A stretch of 64,000 bases of DNA from DASVNK01 sp964478815 (GCA_964478815.1 CAYZKY010000009.1:8409-72408); one strand, 5' to 3'; counted from the stretch's first letter, positions 26,086 through 38,021 are shown. Translations and numbers: made by a program. The notes: generated by a model from the letters alone, not told the origin.

Positions 26086-27024
26086 TCAAGCAAACTGTCG
26101 GGGCACCTGCCACGCGGGACGGTAACCGCACAGCTCGCTCAAAGCTTCAGGCTCGTGCGCGTAATACTCCCTGACCAAACGCCTGATCTCCCCGGACATG
26201 ACCAGCGAGTCATCTTCCGTGACATTGACCCGCGTGTAGAAGCGCTGAACCCCCGGCTTTAGCAGAAGAAAGAGCTTTCGCACTGGAGCCAGCGGACGGA
26301 CCGCGCTGCGAAGTTGTTGGAGAAAGGTTGTATAGAATTTATGAACCTTCGGGAAACGGACCTGGCGGCCTTTGTTAAATACTTCGAAATTGTAGTTCGC
26401 GTAGAGAGAGGCATCAATGCCGGCGAACTCACAGAGCGATGACATGAAAGCTGCCGGGTTTTCACTCAGGGTATCGTAGGAAAGAATGCGGACGGCATCT
26501 CCGCCGAACGCCTCCACGAAAGATTTAAGATACACAGAATATCGCCCGCTCTGAAGCGCGCAAAGCGCGGGATGCGGCAGCCCCTCGGGATAATAGCTTT
26601 GGCGCGCGGCCTGACGCTGGATGAAATCATCGAAGTGGATGTCGGAAGGCAATTCGTTCATCGCCTTGCCAAAGCGATACCACGAAAGTAATCGCGAAAT
26701 CGGCTCCCTCAAAATGAAGACGAACCGGACCGTGCCCAAACTGTCCCGCATGTTCTTGGCCGTCCCGCGTGAATGGAGATAGTCCGGCGTCGCTTCAAAT
26801 CGCCACGCTTGAGCGTTCCCCGCCGGAAAATACGTGTCGTATTCGGCGGCTCCATGGGTCGAAAACCGCCGCTCCGACGGCAGTGGATAATCCGCATCCA
26901 GGAAAAATCGAGTCTCTTTGGCCCGGGCTGGAGTGATCTGTGGATGGCCGGCAAGGTAATTGAATACCGAGGTGGTGCCGGCTTTGCTGGTCCCGCCGAC
27001 TATGAGATACCGGTTATCCTTCAT
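26086..27024 (-). CDS. PAPS-dependent sulfotransferase
   Basis: A 312-residue protein. The 5'-phosphosulfate loop is GGTSKAGTTSVFNYL (10-24) with Lys14, and the 3'-phosphate motif is FILREPISRLLSWYRF (103-118) with Arg106 and Ser114; this pair defines PAPS sulfotransferases. There is no signal peptide, so sulfation would take place in the cytoplasm, before flipping. The gene lies next to the flippase and about 6 kb upstream, in transcription order, of cysD-cysNC-cysQ, which make PAPS and recycle PAP. A sulfated sugar in the polysaccharide is the simplest reading; the acceptor is unknown. Confidence 0.85.
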   Translation of the reverse strand: MKDNRYLIVGGTSKAGTTSVFNYLAGHPQITPARAKETRFFLDADYPLPSERRFSTHGAAEYDTYFPAGNAQAWRFEATPDYLHSRGTAKNMRDSLGTVRFVFILREPISRLLSWYRFGKAMNELPSDIHFDDFIQRQAARQSYYPEGLPHPALCALQSGRYSVYLKSFVEAFGGDAVRILSYDTLSENPAAFMSSLCEFAGIDASLYANYNFEVFNKGRQVRFPKVHKFYTTFLQQLRSAVRPLAPVRKLFLLLKPGVQRFYTRVNVTEDDSLVMSGEIRRLVREYYAHEPEALSELCGYRPAWQVPRQFA

Positions 27025-27044
27025 GCTGCTGAGCTTGGTTGGGA

Positions 27045-28913
27045 CTATCCGGCAATAGCTGCCGCGAGAGTATGATCAGCCTTCGAACGCATGACGCCGC
27101 GGACCGTGTCAGGCCCAGGATTGGCGGAGTTGCTCATCATCAATCGATCAACCGCCTCCAAGGTCAAGGCGGCATTGATTTCCAACACGAAATTCTTCCG
27201 GCCGCTTGCGTGAGCCTCGCTCATAGCAGCCAGCCCTGTCCTATCCAGGCAGGAGAGTTGTGCAGCGCGATCAAGCCGATCACGCACCGTTTCAACCAAC
27301 TGCGTTCGAAACCATCGTCGGTAGTGAAGGTGCTTATGGATGCCCAAGAGTCCGAAACTCGCGGAGAAGAATTGGAAGAGCCCCTCCAGCGGTGCCAATG
27401 CGTTGGGGTAGCCTTCATTGTTCATGTAATCCAGCTTGAACGTGAACTTGGACCAAGCGGAGCGGCAAATCCGACGGAATTCGGAATCATTCCCAAGATC
27501 ACCTTTGTCCGTTGCTATGCTGGCAAGCTCTGGACTTAAGGCGCGCACCAAATTCAAACCGGGCAGCCGAGACGCCCGGCTTTCGACTGGCGCCCGATAG
27601 GCCAAGGCGACAAAATCGTTGTCTAGATAAGGTGTGCGAAACGTCAGTTGAGAGCGTCCTGCCGCCATCGTGCCAAATAGGCTCCACGGCACTTCATGAA
27701 ACGCAGCGAATGTCACCGGGTGATGGCGGGTCTCTGACCATGCGGCTGCGGCGCTCTGAGTCGCCGATTCGAGGCCGGGCGCCAAAAATGTTCGTTGCAA
27801 CGGAAGAGGCTTAAATGTCGAGACGCCTCGAAGAATCTCGCCCCCGAAGTTGCCGGTAACCCGGATCGGAGCCAATTTCCGCGCCTTGCGGCTCATGTAG
27901 ATCTCGTGGCTTCCCGTCACCCCCGCACAGCCATCGGTCACGTAAACGGTCTTGTCGGCGAGCTGGCCAAAATCCCGGAAAAAATCCGGCTCGATCCGCA
28001 GCAGATGGTGCGGCAGATGCAACCGCCCGGCCACCGCCTTCGCGATGCTGCCGTCGAGTGTCGTGGCGTGCTCACCCGCATAGGTATAACACTGAGGCGC
28101 CGAGCTAAATTTCTCCACCGCCGCCAAAATCATGCGTGTGTCCAGTCCAGCGGTGAGAGAAACGCCGACCGGCAGCTCCGAGTCAAAATACGCAGGGGCA
28201 ACCGACTGGAGCTTTTCCCGCAGCTCTACTTCATACCGGGACGGAGGAAGCGCCTCTTGACTCTCCCAAGCGGAAGGTCGGAAATAAACGTCTCGCGCAA
28301 GCCGGTTGCCGTCCCATGCCAGGATGCTGGCCCCTGATTCAAGCTCTACTCCGCGGAACAGCGTCTTGCGACCGAGCTGACATCCAAAAGTGATAAACTG
28401 CGCGACTCCTTCGCTGTCGAAAGCGCGACAATCCGGAAGCACCCGGAGCAGCGCTTTTGCCTCCGAAGCAAAAAAGACACCATCGCTGGTCTGCGCCGAA
28501 TATAACCGCTCCACGCCGTAGCGATCATTGAAGACGTACGAGGTTCGGGAGCGTGCGTCGATGATGACACCGGCAAACAATCCATTCAACCGTTCGACAA
28601 ATCGGATTCCCTCCTTCAAGTAAGCGTTCAGCCAATGCTCAAGCAATGCTGCTCGTGATAGTTTGGCCCGGGGGGACTGAAACAATTCTCCCGTCAGCAG
28701 CAAGGTGACAGCGCCTCCGGCAGCGACCCCTGGTGGATGGGAACCAAGGGTTCCGGGCAGGGCCGACCAGCCGATATAAGCACCTTGCGATGCGTAGGAC
28801 TTGGAATCAACGAGATAGAACGGCTCGTGCTGCAATGAATCCAGCATCGTACGAAGCGAAACTTCGCACAACTCCGCGGGCAAGTTACTCAGAATGCCGA
28901 CGATGCCAGGCAT
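27045..28913 (-). CDS. Asparagine-synthetase-like protein lacking the glutaminase cysteine
   Basis: A 622-residue class-II amidotransferase/asparagine synthetase homologue. It begins MPGIVG where active enzymes have MCGI(V/C)G: codon two is CCT (Pro), two base changes away from a Cys codon. The rest of the glutaminase half is present but degenerate. The synthetase half has SLTAGLDTR (252-260) in place of the SGGxDS pyrophosphate loop. It may use free ammonia, act on a different nucleophile, or be non-catalytic. It lies downstream of a FemAB-like gene and a canonical asnB-like gene on the same strand, so a paralogue pair is present. Confidence 0.75.
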   Translation of the reverse strand: MPGIVGILSNLPAELCEVSLRTMLDSLQHEPFYLVDSKSYASQGAYIGWSALPGTLGSHPPGVAAGGAVTLLLTGELFQSPRAKLSRAALLEHWLNAYLKEGIRFVERLNGLFAGVIIDARSRTSYVFNDRYGVERLYSAQTSDGVFFASEAKALLRVLPDCRAFDSEGVAQFITFGCQLGRKTLFRGVELESGASILAWDGNRLARDVYFRPSAWESQEALPPSRYEVELREKLQSVAPAYFDSELPVGVSLTAGLDTRMILAAVEKFSSAPQCYTYAGEHATTLDGSIAKAVAGRLHLPHHLLRIEPDFFRDFGQLADKTVYVTDGCAGVTGSHEIYMSRKARKLAPIRVTGNFGGEILRGVSTFKPLPLQRTFLAPGLESATQSAAAAWSETRHHPVTFAAFHEVPWSLFGTMAAGRSQLTFRTPYLDNDFVALAYRAPVESRASRLPGLNLVRALSPELASIATDKGDLGNDSEFRRICRSAWSKFTFKLDYMNNEGYPNALAPLEGLFQFFSASFGLLGIHKHLHYRRWFRTQLVETVRDRLDRAAQLSCLDRTGLAAMSEAHASGRKNFVLEINAALTLEAVDRLMMSNSANPGPDTVRGVMRSKADHTLAAAIAG

Positions 28914-28977
28914 GAAATCTTTACAGAATCGGAGGCGATCACCCGGTGAATTCCAAGGGATCGCAACAAGCTTTACT

Positions 28978-29970
28978 CTAAGTCGAACTTTGCGCCGGCG
29001 CGGGGGCTTGTGCCAGCGCCGCTTCGCTGGCGTGCTGCTTTTGGTAATACGACGCGCGCAATTTGAGCAACCACTGAGTCAATCCGAACGGGAGAAACGT
29101 CTTCGGATCGCGATAAAGCCGGAGTCGAACCGCCAATTGACCCTTCAAAGTCAACGGAACGAAATAACGAGGGTACTCCCGTTCTTCAAACCCGTTGTGG
29201 CGCTTGAACTCGGTCAGAGAACTTGTCTTCTTGCCGGAAAAACGATATTCGCCATAAACGAAGTAAGCAATTCCCTTTGCGGCGCACACCTCGACCGCTT
29301 TGGCAAGCAGGGCGTTCGTGGGCCGCTTACTGTGATATTTATCGCCACTGATGACATGCATGGTCTTCGCGAAGTTGTCGACGTAAACCATCTTGATGAA
29401 GCCGACCATTTCATCGCCCAGAAAAGCCCCGATATACTCCGCGCGCTCGCAATAAGTCCCGACGATGTCTTTGACCTGTTCGAACGATTTGTTGAAGTGC
29501 CAGAACCTGCGTCCCTGCCGGTAGGGCGTTTCGTCGAACAACCGCTTGACCGCCGCGACGAAAGTGTCGTCGAACGGAACCACCCTGGCTTCGACCCCTT
29601 CCCGTTTCGCTCTTCGAATGTTTTCCTTCACGTCCTTTCGGATGCGGTTCTTGAGCCAATCGTCGTAGGTGGTGATTGGAATCACCGCGAAATTGTGCCG
29701 CTCGCAGTAGTAGGGGAAGTGCGGTTCCGGGTCGGCAAATTTTTGAGGAAAAATAAAAATATCCGGACGCCCCTTCCACTCCCGAAGCCGGTTTACCGCC
29801 CCGACAGGATCAGGCAACACCTCCCCATTGACGAAGGTTTCATCCTTCACGGTGGCGATCTTCAGCCATTTTCCGGCGACGAGGATCGTGCGGCCATGCA
29901 GTTCAATCGCCGGCAACACTGTATCCTGACCTCGAATCCGACTGGTAGTTTGGGTAATCTTGAGTTCCAT
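28978..29970 (-). CDS. FemAB/GNAT-like acyltransferase
   Basis: A 330-residue protein starting at the ATG at 29970. The centre reads RKDVKENIRRAKREGVEARVV, the basic 'R..iRkA.k.Gv' helix of FemAB-type double-GNAT proteins; a later GAFLGDEMVGFIKMVYVD strand pair and a C-terminal basic helix complete the fold. Such proteins in EPS clusters are thought to acylate amino sugars or transfer amino acids. It sits between the two asparagine-synthetase-like genes. Substrate unknown. Confidence 0.6.
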   Translation of the reverse strand: MELKITQTTSRIRGQDTVLPAIELHGRTILVAGKWLKIATVKDETFVNGEVLPDPVGAVNRLREWKGRPDIFIFPQKFADPEPHFPYYCERHNFAVIPITTYDDWLKNRIRKDVKENIRRAKREGVEARVVPFDDTFVAAVKRLFDETPYRQGRRFWHFNKSFEQVKDIVGTYCERAEYIGAFLGDEMVGFIKMVYVDNFAKTMHVISGDKYHSKRPTNALLAKAVEVCAAKGIAYFVYGEYRFSGKKTSSLTEFKRHNGFEEREYPRYFVPLTLKGQLAVRLRLYRDPKTFLPFGLTQWLLKLRASYYQKQHASEAALAQAPAPAQSST

Positions 29971-29987
29971 AGGAACGGAAATGGCTG

Positions 29988-31878
<1,891 letters not shown>

Positions 31879-31904
<26 letters not shown>

Positions 31905-33171
31905 GATGATCTCGCACCTTCCGCGATGCTCCGCTGGTTTCGAACTCGTAAAACGCCAAGGCGCGGAACATCTGCGATTGAGCCCAGCGATGCATCGGAA
32001 CGTTGTCCCATCCGATATGGAGCATGCGCGCCCGGAACGAGCCGTCCGGCTTGATCCAGTGGGTCGCGATATCCCGGACGACAGCACCGAGATTTGCGTC
32101 CAACTGTGGAAACCGGTCGCGCAGCAGCAGGCAAAGATTGATGGCTTCCGCACAGTCGTAGAGCTCCCGTTTGTAAACGGTGAGGCGCGGAGCCTTGGAA
32201 AAAGGTTGAGGAAGCCCCTCGGCGTCGAACAGATGCCGTTGGTAGTAGGCAACGCCCCGGGCCAGCGCCTCCAACGTCCGAGCATGGCCGGTCAAGGAAT
32301 GGAGCTTGGCCAGCGCCTTCATGACGAAGCAGGTGTGGAAGTGGTCGACGAAATCGCGAACGCCATCGACGGCGTAGTACCAAGAACCATCCGGATTCTG
32401 GTGGTCGAGCACGAAGTTAAGATTCTTCTCGGCAATGGTCCAGTAATCCTCCCGCTCGAGGGCTTTTGCCGCCGCCGTCAGCATGAACGCGCGATAGGCC
32501 GAGGCATTGATCACTCCACCCTTTTCGTCCGGATGATACGAACAGGTGCTGGCGGTCGACGACACTGGAAAATCCTTGATGTCGGTGGTCGCATGCCGGG
32601 CAATCGACTCCAAGAGTTCCCGCCGGTGCGGCACCGCGCTGAGCGAGTCGACCTGCTGGATGGCTTCGAAAACGTAGGGCGTGCTCGTGATCAGCGGCGT
32701 CTGAGCCTTGATGGTGCCGTTCCGGGTCACCCAGTCGAACGGATAGCCCCAACAAAACTCCCTGAATCCGGGGCAGCGCGTCGTTTCGAGAACTTCGATA
32801 AAATGCTCGGCCTTGGCGAGATCCTTCGGCTCACCGGCGGTTTGATAGCGATAGCCGAACCCCATCGCGTAATGCGCATCGGCGATCGGGAAGCGAATCG
32901 GCTTGTGAAACAAGCGGCGCGCGGAAGGCACAAACGCCTCGCAGAAGATCATCGGAGCAACCGCGGCCGTCCCCAGAAGCCGCCCCTTTGTGTAGTAGAA
33001 CTCCTTGGCCCGGCTGCCGATCGGTCCCGCGAAGAAGCTTTGGTGGTCCCACGAGAGTTCCCCGTAACCTTCAAGCCAGCGCGTAAACGACTCCAACGCC
33101 ACAGAGACCCGCTCCAACACGGGATCGTGCGGAGGACTTGGCCGCGTTCGCCGATCTTCGTTGGTCGTCAT
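31879..33171 (-). CDS. Alpha/alpha-toroid protein (terpene-cyclase/polysaccharide-enzyme-like fold), unknown role
   Basis: A 430-residue soluble protein without signal peptide; the ATG at 33171 shares ATGA with the preceding stop (a GTG two codons earlier is possible). Repeated motifs such as DHQNPDGSWYY and IKPDGSFRAR are like the QW repeats of alpha/alpha-barrel proteins, and the all-helical, aromatic-rich sequence suits an (alpha/alpha)6 toroid. Such folds occur in squalene-cyclase relatives and in glycan-acting lyases and epimerases. It overlaps asnB by 26 bases. No catalytic residues can be named with confidence. Confidence 0.6.
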
Positions 33172-34967
33172 GAGCACTTCACCCCGTCCATCGATTCGCC
33201 AGAGGTCATGGATTTGGATCCGCGGGCCGTGAAGGTCCTCTTGGCCTTGACGACATAATTGTCCCTGACCTCGGAAAGGTACCGGCGCAGCATCGTCTTC
33301 ATCTTCGACCGGGCGCTCTCGCTACTTAACACCTTGCCCGCATACTTCTGAAATGTAATAGCGACATCGGCGGATTGCCCCGGCTCCAAGGCCACTTCGA
33401 ATCGAGCAAGTCCCTTCAACGCGGACCACTCGATTTTCAGGCCATTCGCATGAATCTCCCGGATGGCCGTAGCGCTGGCTTCCTTTTTTTGGATTCGGTA
33501 GATCAAACGCGAACCGGTTCGATTCTCCAAACGGAGTTCGGCTCCGAACATTTCGATCTCCATCAGGCCCGGCGCCGCCTGACGTTGGCGGTAGCCTCGT
33601 CGAACCACTTCTCCCAAACTCCGCCAGACTGGACGAGGAACCAATCGATTGAGCTGGTCGACGAGCCGGGTGATTCCCGCACACTGGTCCTGGCAGTAAT
33701 CGTGATGAATCACAATCAAGCAGGGCTTGCCCAGCAAGACGTCGAAGGCGAAGTTTTCGATTCCCTGGTTCGGATAGCGGCGGGTGAAGAGAGGAAAATC
33801 GCCATAGGTCATCGCCGCGACGTTCCAGACATCGGCAATGGTGACTTTCGGAGGCTTCGGGTCGGTGCTCACCACCTCCGTATTCACCGCCGCCGCAAAA
33901 CCGCTCTGCTTGAGCACTTCCATCGCGGCGTTGGAGAAAATGCCCTGGGGAAACACCATCACCCGGTCATGCGCGATGCCGGTGCTCTGTTCGTGCCGAG
34001 ACATGCGTTCGACGGCCTGGCGAGCCTTCCACGCCAATAGTTCAATATCCGGAGTCCCAAACTCTCCCGCGGTGTGGTCGCAGCCATGCACCGAAAGGGA
34101 GTAACGGTCCGCATGATCGCGGAACATCTTCGCGATGCGCGAACTGCTCCGGCGCCAATTCCAGGGGATGAAGGCGATATTGGTGGAAAAATCATGCCGG
34201 AGCATCAGCCGCAAGAGTTCATCGTAATTCACGAATCCGTATTGCGGTTTGAGCAATGGATCATCGATGATCAGGCAGGCATTGTTCTCCGGCGCGTGCC
34301 AGGCCGACATCGGGAACGCCCATCGGATATACATCACGACGGGAGCGGCCGATAGCAGATGGCCGCGGACATCGAAATTGTGCTCCGCCAGTTCCTGTTC
34401 GAGATCCAGCACCTCCGCGACGGAGAGGATGATCGGAACGCCCAAGCAGGCTCCGCGGACCATGGCGGAAGCCGATCCCGAATCGAGGAGAGACACGAGG
34501 CCGGAAGCGACTTGAAACACGACCGCCGGGAGACCTAGAAGCCGATCACCCGAAACCCCCAGACCGGTGAGCGGACCCGTCAACTCCCCATGGTCGCTGG
34601 CAACTGTCCAACAAGTCTTCCCGCCCGGAAAGGGCACGGCGATCGAGCCGGGCGAGAGATGCCGCAACAAATCGTTCCAGCCCTCGACTTCAGAATGGGA
34701 GGAGACAAACGCCGAATGAACGGTGCCACGCCACCAGTCTGCCACCGCTGGCTGCCCTGAACAATGGGCTAGGAGTTTCGCCAACACGTCCGCAGATGCG
34801 AACAATCGAACTTTCGAACTTGCCGACGGCCCGGGGACGACCTCGGCGAGCAATTGGGCCGGCGGGACGACTCGCCATTTCACGCCGAAAAAGTCGAGAA
34901 TTCGGGCGACTCGACCCAATGGTCCGGCGGGGCCGAACTCGCCCAACAACCACGCTTCTTCGTCCAT
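33168..34967 (-). CDS. Large NodB-like polysaccharide deacetylase-fold protein with extra N- and C-terminal domains
   Basis: A 599-residue protein. A NodB-like central domain (about residues 240-430) has LIIDDP at its first strand and SVHGCDHTAGE, an HxxxH metal motif, further on; FPQGIF and IVIHHDYCQDQ follow. About 235 residues of unrecognised sequence precede it and about 150 beta-rich residues follow it, so it is longer than a plain deacetylase. There is no signal peptide, so it may act in the cytoplasm. It overlaps the next gene by four bases and lies 32 bases after the methyltransferase. Deacetylation of an N-acetyl sugar is the inferred role. Confidence 0.65.
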   Translation of the reverse strand: MDEEAWLLGEFGPAGPLGRVARILDFFGVKWRVVPPAQLLAEVVPGPSASSKVRLFASADVLAKLLAHCSGQPAVADWWRGTVHSAFVSSHSEVEGWNDLLRHLSPGSIAVPFPGGKTCWTVASDHGELTGPLTGLGVSGDRLLGLPAVVFQVASGLVSLLDSGSASAMVRGACLGVPIILSVAEVLDLEQELAEHNFDVRGHLLSAAPVVMYIRWAFPMSAWHAPENNACLIIDDPLLKPQYGFVNYDELLRLMLRHDFSTNIAFIPWNWRRSSSRIAKMFRDHADRYSLSVHGCDHTAGEFGTPDIELLAWKARQAVERMSRHEQSTGIAHDRVMVFPQGIFSNAAMEVLKQSGFAAAVNTEVVSTDPKPPKVTIADVWNVAAMTYGDFPLFTRRYPNQGIENFAFDVLLGKPCLIVIHHDYCQDQCAGITRLVDQLNRLVPRPVWRSLGEVVRRGYRQRQAAPGLMEIEMFGAELRLENRTGSRLIYRIQKKEASATAIREIHANGLKIEWSALKGLARFEVALEPGQSADVAITFQKYAGKVLSSESARSKMKTMLRRYLSEVRDNYVVKAKRTFTARGSKSMTSGESMDGVKCS

Positions 34968-34999
34968 GATTCTGCCCAGGGGCGCCTTCCAACTCCCTG

Positions 35000-35848
35000 C
35001 TATTTCGCCGCAGCCGGCTTTTGCGCCACCACCACGGATCGCATCGCCCTGGACGAAGCGACGCCGTTCAATAGCGGTGTCATCGCCCGCAGAAAGCGGC
35101 ACATGAAGGGGCCGGCAGAATGGGGAATCCAGCAGAAGTGGCCCTGGCGAAGAACCTTGAAACCGGCTTGCTCGAACGGCGTCACATACTGCTGGAGGCT
35201 CGGGATAAAGCACTCCTCGTCCGACTCCTTCGTGATGCCCAGCCGATTCTTGATGGCACTCCGGAAGAACAGGAAGCGATCACTCATGTCGATGTTCACG
35301 CACACTCCGCCGGGAGCGAGCAGTTTGTAAATGTCGCGCGTGCAATCCAGCTCCTTTTTGGCCCGGTGGCAGTAACGGAAGGTGTTGACGCCGAAAATAA
35401 AATGGAACGACCCTTCGAGTTCGGCCTTGGCAAGGCCCGTTCCCGCGGAGAGGTCTTGCACAAGAGTTTCGTTCAGGCCGACGAAAAACTCGGGCTTCAC
35501 GCGCGCCTTGTCGCTCAAGTAAGTCTTGGCCTCTTTGCGGGCCGCCTCGATCAGGACGGGCGAAAAGTCCGTTCCAAACGCTCGCTCCACCTTCGTATCC
35601 GATTTCCCCAAAATGGATAGCAGATGGACCAGGTTCATCCCGCCGCCACAGCCGAACTCCAATACCCGAATTCCTCGCCGGCGGGTTTCCGCCGGGATGA
35701 GGTTCAAGGCGTTCATGTATACTTCCTTGTAATCGTTCTCCAACAGAAAGCTGATGCCATACCCGGCGGTCGCTTTCGTATATTTTTGGATGGCTTCGTC
35801 CGACGTGTACTCGATGAAGAATGGATCGCTTTGCGTATTCGTTTGCAT
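35000..35848 (-). CDS. Class I SAM-dependent methyltransferase
   Basis: A 282-residue enzyme starting at the ATG at 35848. Motif I is VLEFGCGGGMNLVHLL, with an acidic residue after the next strand (GTDFSP) and a motif IV-like FGVNTFRY. A final LLAPGGVCVNIDMSDR is the usual post-motif. It probably O-methylates a sugar or an intermediate of the polysaccharide. There is a gap of about 130 bases after the GT2 gene. Confidence 0.82.
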   Translation of the reverse strand: MQTNTQSDPFFIEYTSDEAIQKYTKATAGYGISFLLENDYKEVYMNALNLIPAETRRRGIRVLEFGCGGGMNLVHLLSILGKSDTKVERAFGTDFSPVLIEAARKEAKTYLSDKARVKPEFFVGLNETLVQDLSAGTGLAKAELEGSFHFIFGVNTFRYCHRAKKELDCTRDIYKLLAPGGVCVNIDMSDRFLFFRSAIKNRLGITKESDEECFIPSLQQYVTPFEQAGFKVLRQGHFCWIPHSAGPFMCRFLRAMTPLLNGVASSRAMRSVVVAQKPAAAK

Positions 35849-35982
35849 AATCTGTAATTTGTTTTGGGTGGCCCCATCCGCCTCCCTCCGCAGCGCGCGG
35901 ACGTGGGTGGGAAGGGATGGAAAAGTAACGGTGAATTTTGTTCGATCTTTCACCGGAAGATGAGGCCGGCGAAAGGGTTTCT

Positions 35983-36909
35983 CTATCTGGGTTGTTCTGC
36001 CTGAGTGCCGACTTGAAAGCTATCCACCTTCTTGAATTGCAGGAGGGCGGAGAAAATGGTCTTTAGTTTGCTCATTTGATCGCGGCGGTGGTACTCCATC
36101 ATCTCACGGCTCACCGGCCTGTGCGTGCGAGTGAGGGCCGACCAGCAATAACCCCAAAACAGGGCCAGCGCTCCGACCAGGAACGGCTTTCGCGGGATGC
36201 GGTACACCACCCGAAACAAATGCCAGAGCGGGGATCCCCCCAGGTAATAAGCGCGTTCGCCGTATTCGAAACTCGCCCGCAATTTGCTTTTCTCGGCCGT
36301 GCCCAGCGGGCGGTAGTGGTGGAAACGCTTCTCCCGAAAGCATCGAACCTTCCAGCCTTTCATCCGCGCCGCCATCACGGCGATCCAATCGATCCCTCCA
36401 GCCCGGTTGGGCACATACCCCCCGACCTCACGAAAACACTGGGAGCGAAACAATTGGCATCCGCCCGCCACGTAGTTCTCCCCTTCAAAACTGTCCGTGG
36501 CCGAATCGTACCCGTCATCCTGGGTAAAGGGGGTCCCCGCCACGCCCAACTTCGGATCCTGCTCGAAGCGGGACATCAGAAACTCGAAATACTGCGGTTC
36601 GAACGAGAGGTCGGCATCCAGGTTTCCCACCACCTCGTACTCCAGATCCTTGACCCGCTCGTAACCGGCGTTGAACGCCTTGACTTTGGCGGCAAAACTC
36701 CGGTCTTCCCGGGCGCCGCGCCGAACCAGTTCGATCCAAGGATGCTGCCGCGCGTATTCCGCCACGATTTCGGCCGTGCGATCCGTTGAGTTATCGTCGA
36801 CAACCACGTAACGTTCCGGACGATGCGTTTGGCCGACGACGGAATCGAGAAGCCGTCCGATGTTGGCTTCTTCGTTGCGCGCGGGACTGATAATGACGTA
36901 TTTGATCAT
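35983..36909 (-). CDS. Glycosyltransferase family 2
   Basis: A 308-residue GT-A enzyme. It begins IISPARNEEANIGRLLDSVVGQTHRPERYVVVDDNSTDRT, the GT2 nucleotide-binding start with the DDxS motif. NLDADLSFEPQYFEFL gives the metal DxD, and VGGYVPNRAGGIDWIAVMAARMKGWKV the acceptor side. Two hydrophobic segments near the C-terminus may anchor it to the inner membrane. It overlaps the Gfo/Idh-type gene by four bases. Confidence 0.88.
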   Translation of the reverse strand: MIKYVIISPARNEEANIGRLLDSVVGQTHRPERYVVVDDNSTDRTAEIVAEYARQHPWIELVRRGAREDRSFAAKVKAFNAGYERVKDLEYEVVGNLDADLSFEPQYFEFLMSRFEQDPKLGVAGTPFTQDDGYDSATDSFEGENYVAGGCQLFRSQCFREVGGYVPNRAGGIDWIAVMAARMKGWKVRCFREKRFHHYRPLGTAEKSKLRASFEYGERAYYLGGSPLWHLFRVVYRIPRKPFLVGALALFWGYCWSALTRTHRPVSREMMEYHRRDQMSKLKTIFSALLQFKKVDSFQVGTQAEQPR

Positions 36910-38021
36910 GCGGTTGCGAGGGCTGGCTGGGGCCGCGGCAGGGCATTTTCCTGATAAATCTGCGCGAATATCTCGTCCATGATCCGGGCGGTCAGCACGA
37001 TCTCACGATAAGGAATCGGCGGATCGCCCTTTATCCGTATACTCCAATAAAACTGATCGATCAACTCTTTCATCCCGGCATCTTGGTGGAGCCGCCCCCG
37101 GACAAAGTCGGCCACATTCCGCACCCCGTTCCGCAGGTACTCCATTCCGGCCTTGATCGGCGGCACAAAATACGCGAGGTAGCTTTTGTGCGAACCCGCC
37201 CGGTGCCGGACGATCGTGCCGCTCGAATGATCCACGATGAGAGAATTCTTCGGCCCGCAAATCCGCAACTGATTCAAGCCGGGCTTGATCTGAGTGCTGA
37301 AACAGAGGAAAGCCGTGGTGCCATGACGGTCACGGATCATCACCCGCAATTCATCCAGGACATCCTGCCCGTTCATGGCCCTTAGCTTCGCGCTCTGCTG
37401 GGCGCTCGCAAAGACTTCCGTGATTTCGTCGTCGAGAAACTCCGCGAGCTTGGCGACCGGATGGCTGATGATGTTATGGAGCAATTGGCCGGGCAATTGT
37501 CTCACCCAGTGGTTTTTGCTCCCCAACACCGGCCCGATGTAGGTCGGATCGTCGAGGCCGTACGGAAAATGACTCTCCACATGGACCGCCCGACCGCCAA
37601 GATACCCGCTTCGGACGAGCCGCCGCATCTCCAACATCTCGAGCGTGAACTGAAGATTGTGGCCGGCGGTGATCCGTAAATCGCGACTTTCCGCCAATTG
37701 AACCAAACCGATCGCTTCCTCGGCGGTTACGGTAAACGGCTTCTCGAGGTACACATGACAACCCGCCTCGAGACATTGCCGCCCCAGACTGAAGTGGCTC
37801 TGGGGAGGAGTCGTGATGTGGACTACGTCGGGCTTCTCGACGCGCAGCAACTCGCCGAGATCGGCATAGGCACTCGAAAGGTTGAATCGCTCGGCCAATT
37901 GACGAGCCATCAGGAGCTCCCGGTCGCAGACAGCCACGACGCGCGCCGTTCGCAGGCGGTCGACCGCCTGCACATGCTGATCGGCAATCTTGCCGCAGCC
38001 GACAATCGCAACTCTAAGCAT
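36906..38021 (-). CDS. Gfo/Idh/MocA-family NAD(P)-dependent sugar oxidoreductase
   Basis: A 371-residue protein with the Rossmann motif VAIVGCGKIADQH (5-17) and the family EKP motif (YLEKPFTV). The ATG at 38021 is chosen because it directly precedes the nucleotide-binding strand. HNIISHPVAKLAEFL carries a conserved His. It lies between an SDR epimerase/dehydratase and the GT2 gene with short overlaps, consistent with nucleotide-sugar synthesis. The exact reaction is unknown. Confidence 0.85.
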   Translation of the reverse strand: MLRVAIVGCGKIADQHVQAVDRLRTARVVAVCDRELLMARQLAERFNLSSAYADLGELLRVEKPDVVHITTPPQSHFSLGRQCLEAGCHVYLEKPFTVTAEEAIGLVQLAESRDLRITAGHNLQFTLEMLEMRRLVRSGYLGGRAVHVESHFPYGLDDPTYIGPVLGSKNHWVRQLPGQLLHNIISHPVAKLAEFLDDEITEVFASAQQSAKLRAMNGQDVLDELRVMIRDRHGTTAFLCFSTQIKPGLNQLRICGPKNSLIVDHSSGTIVRHRAGSHKSYLAYFVPPIKAGMEYLRNGVRNVADFVRGRLHQDAGMKELIDQFYWSIRIKGDPPIPYREIVLTARIMDEIFAQIYQENALPRPQPALATA

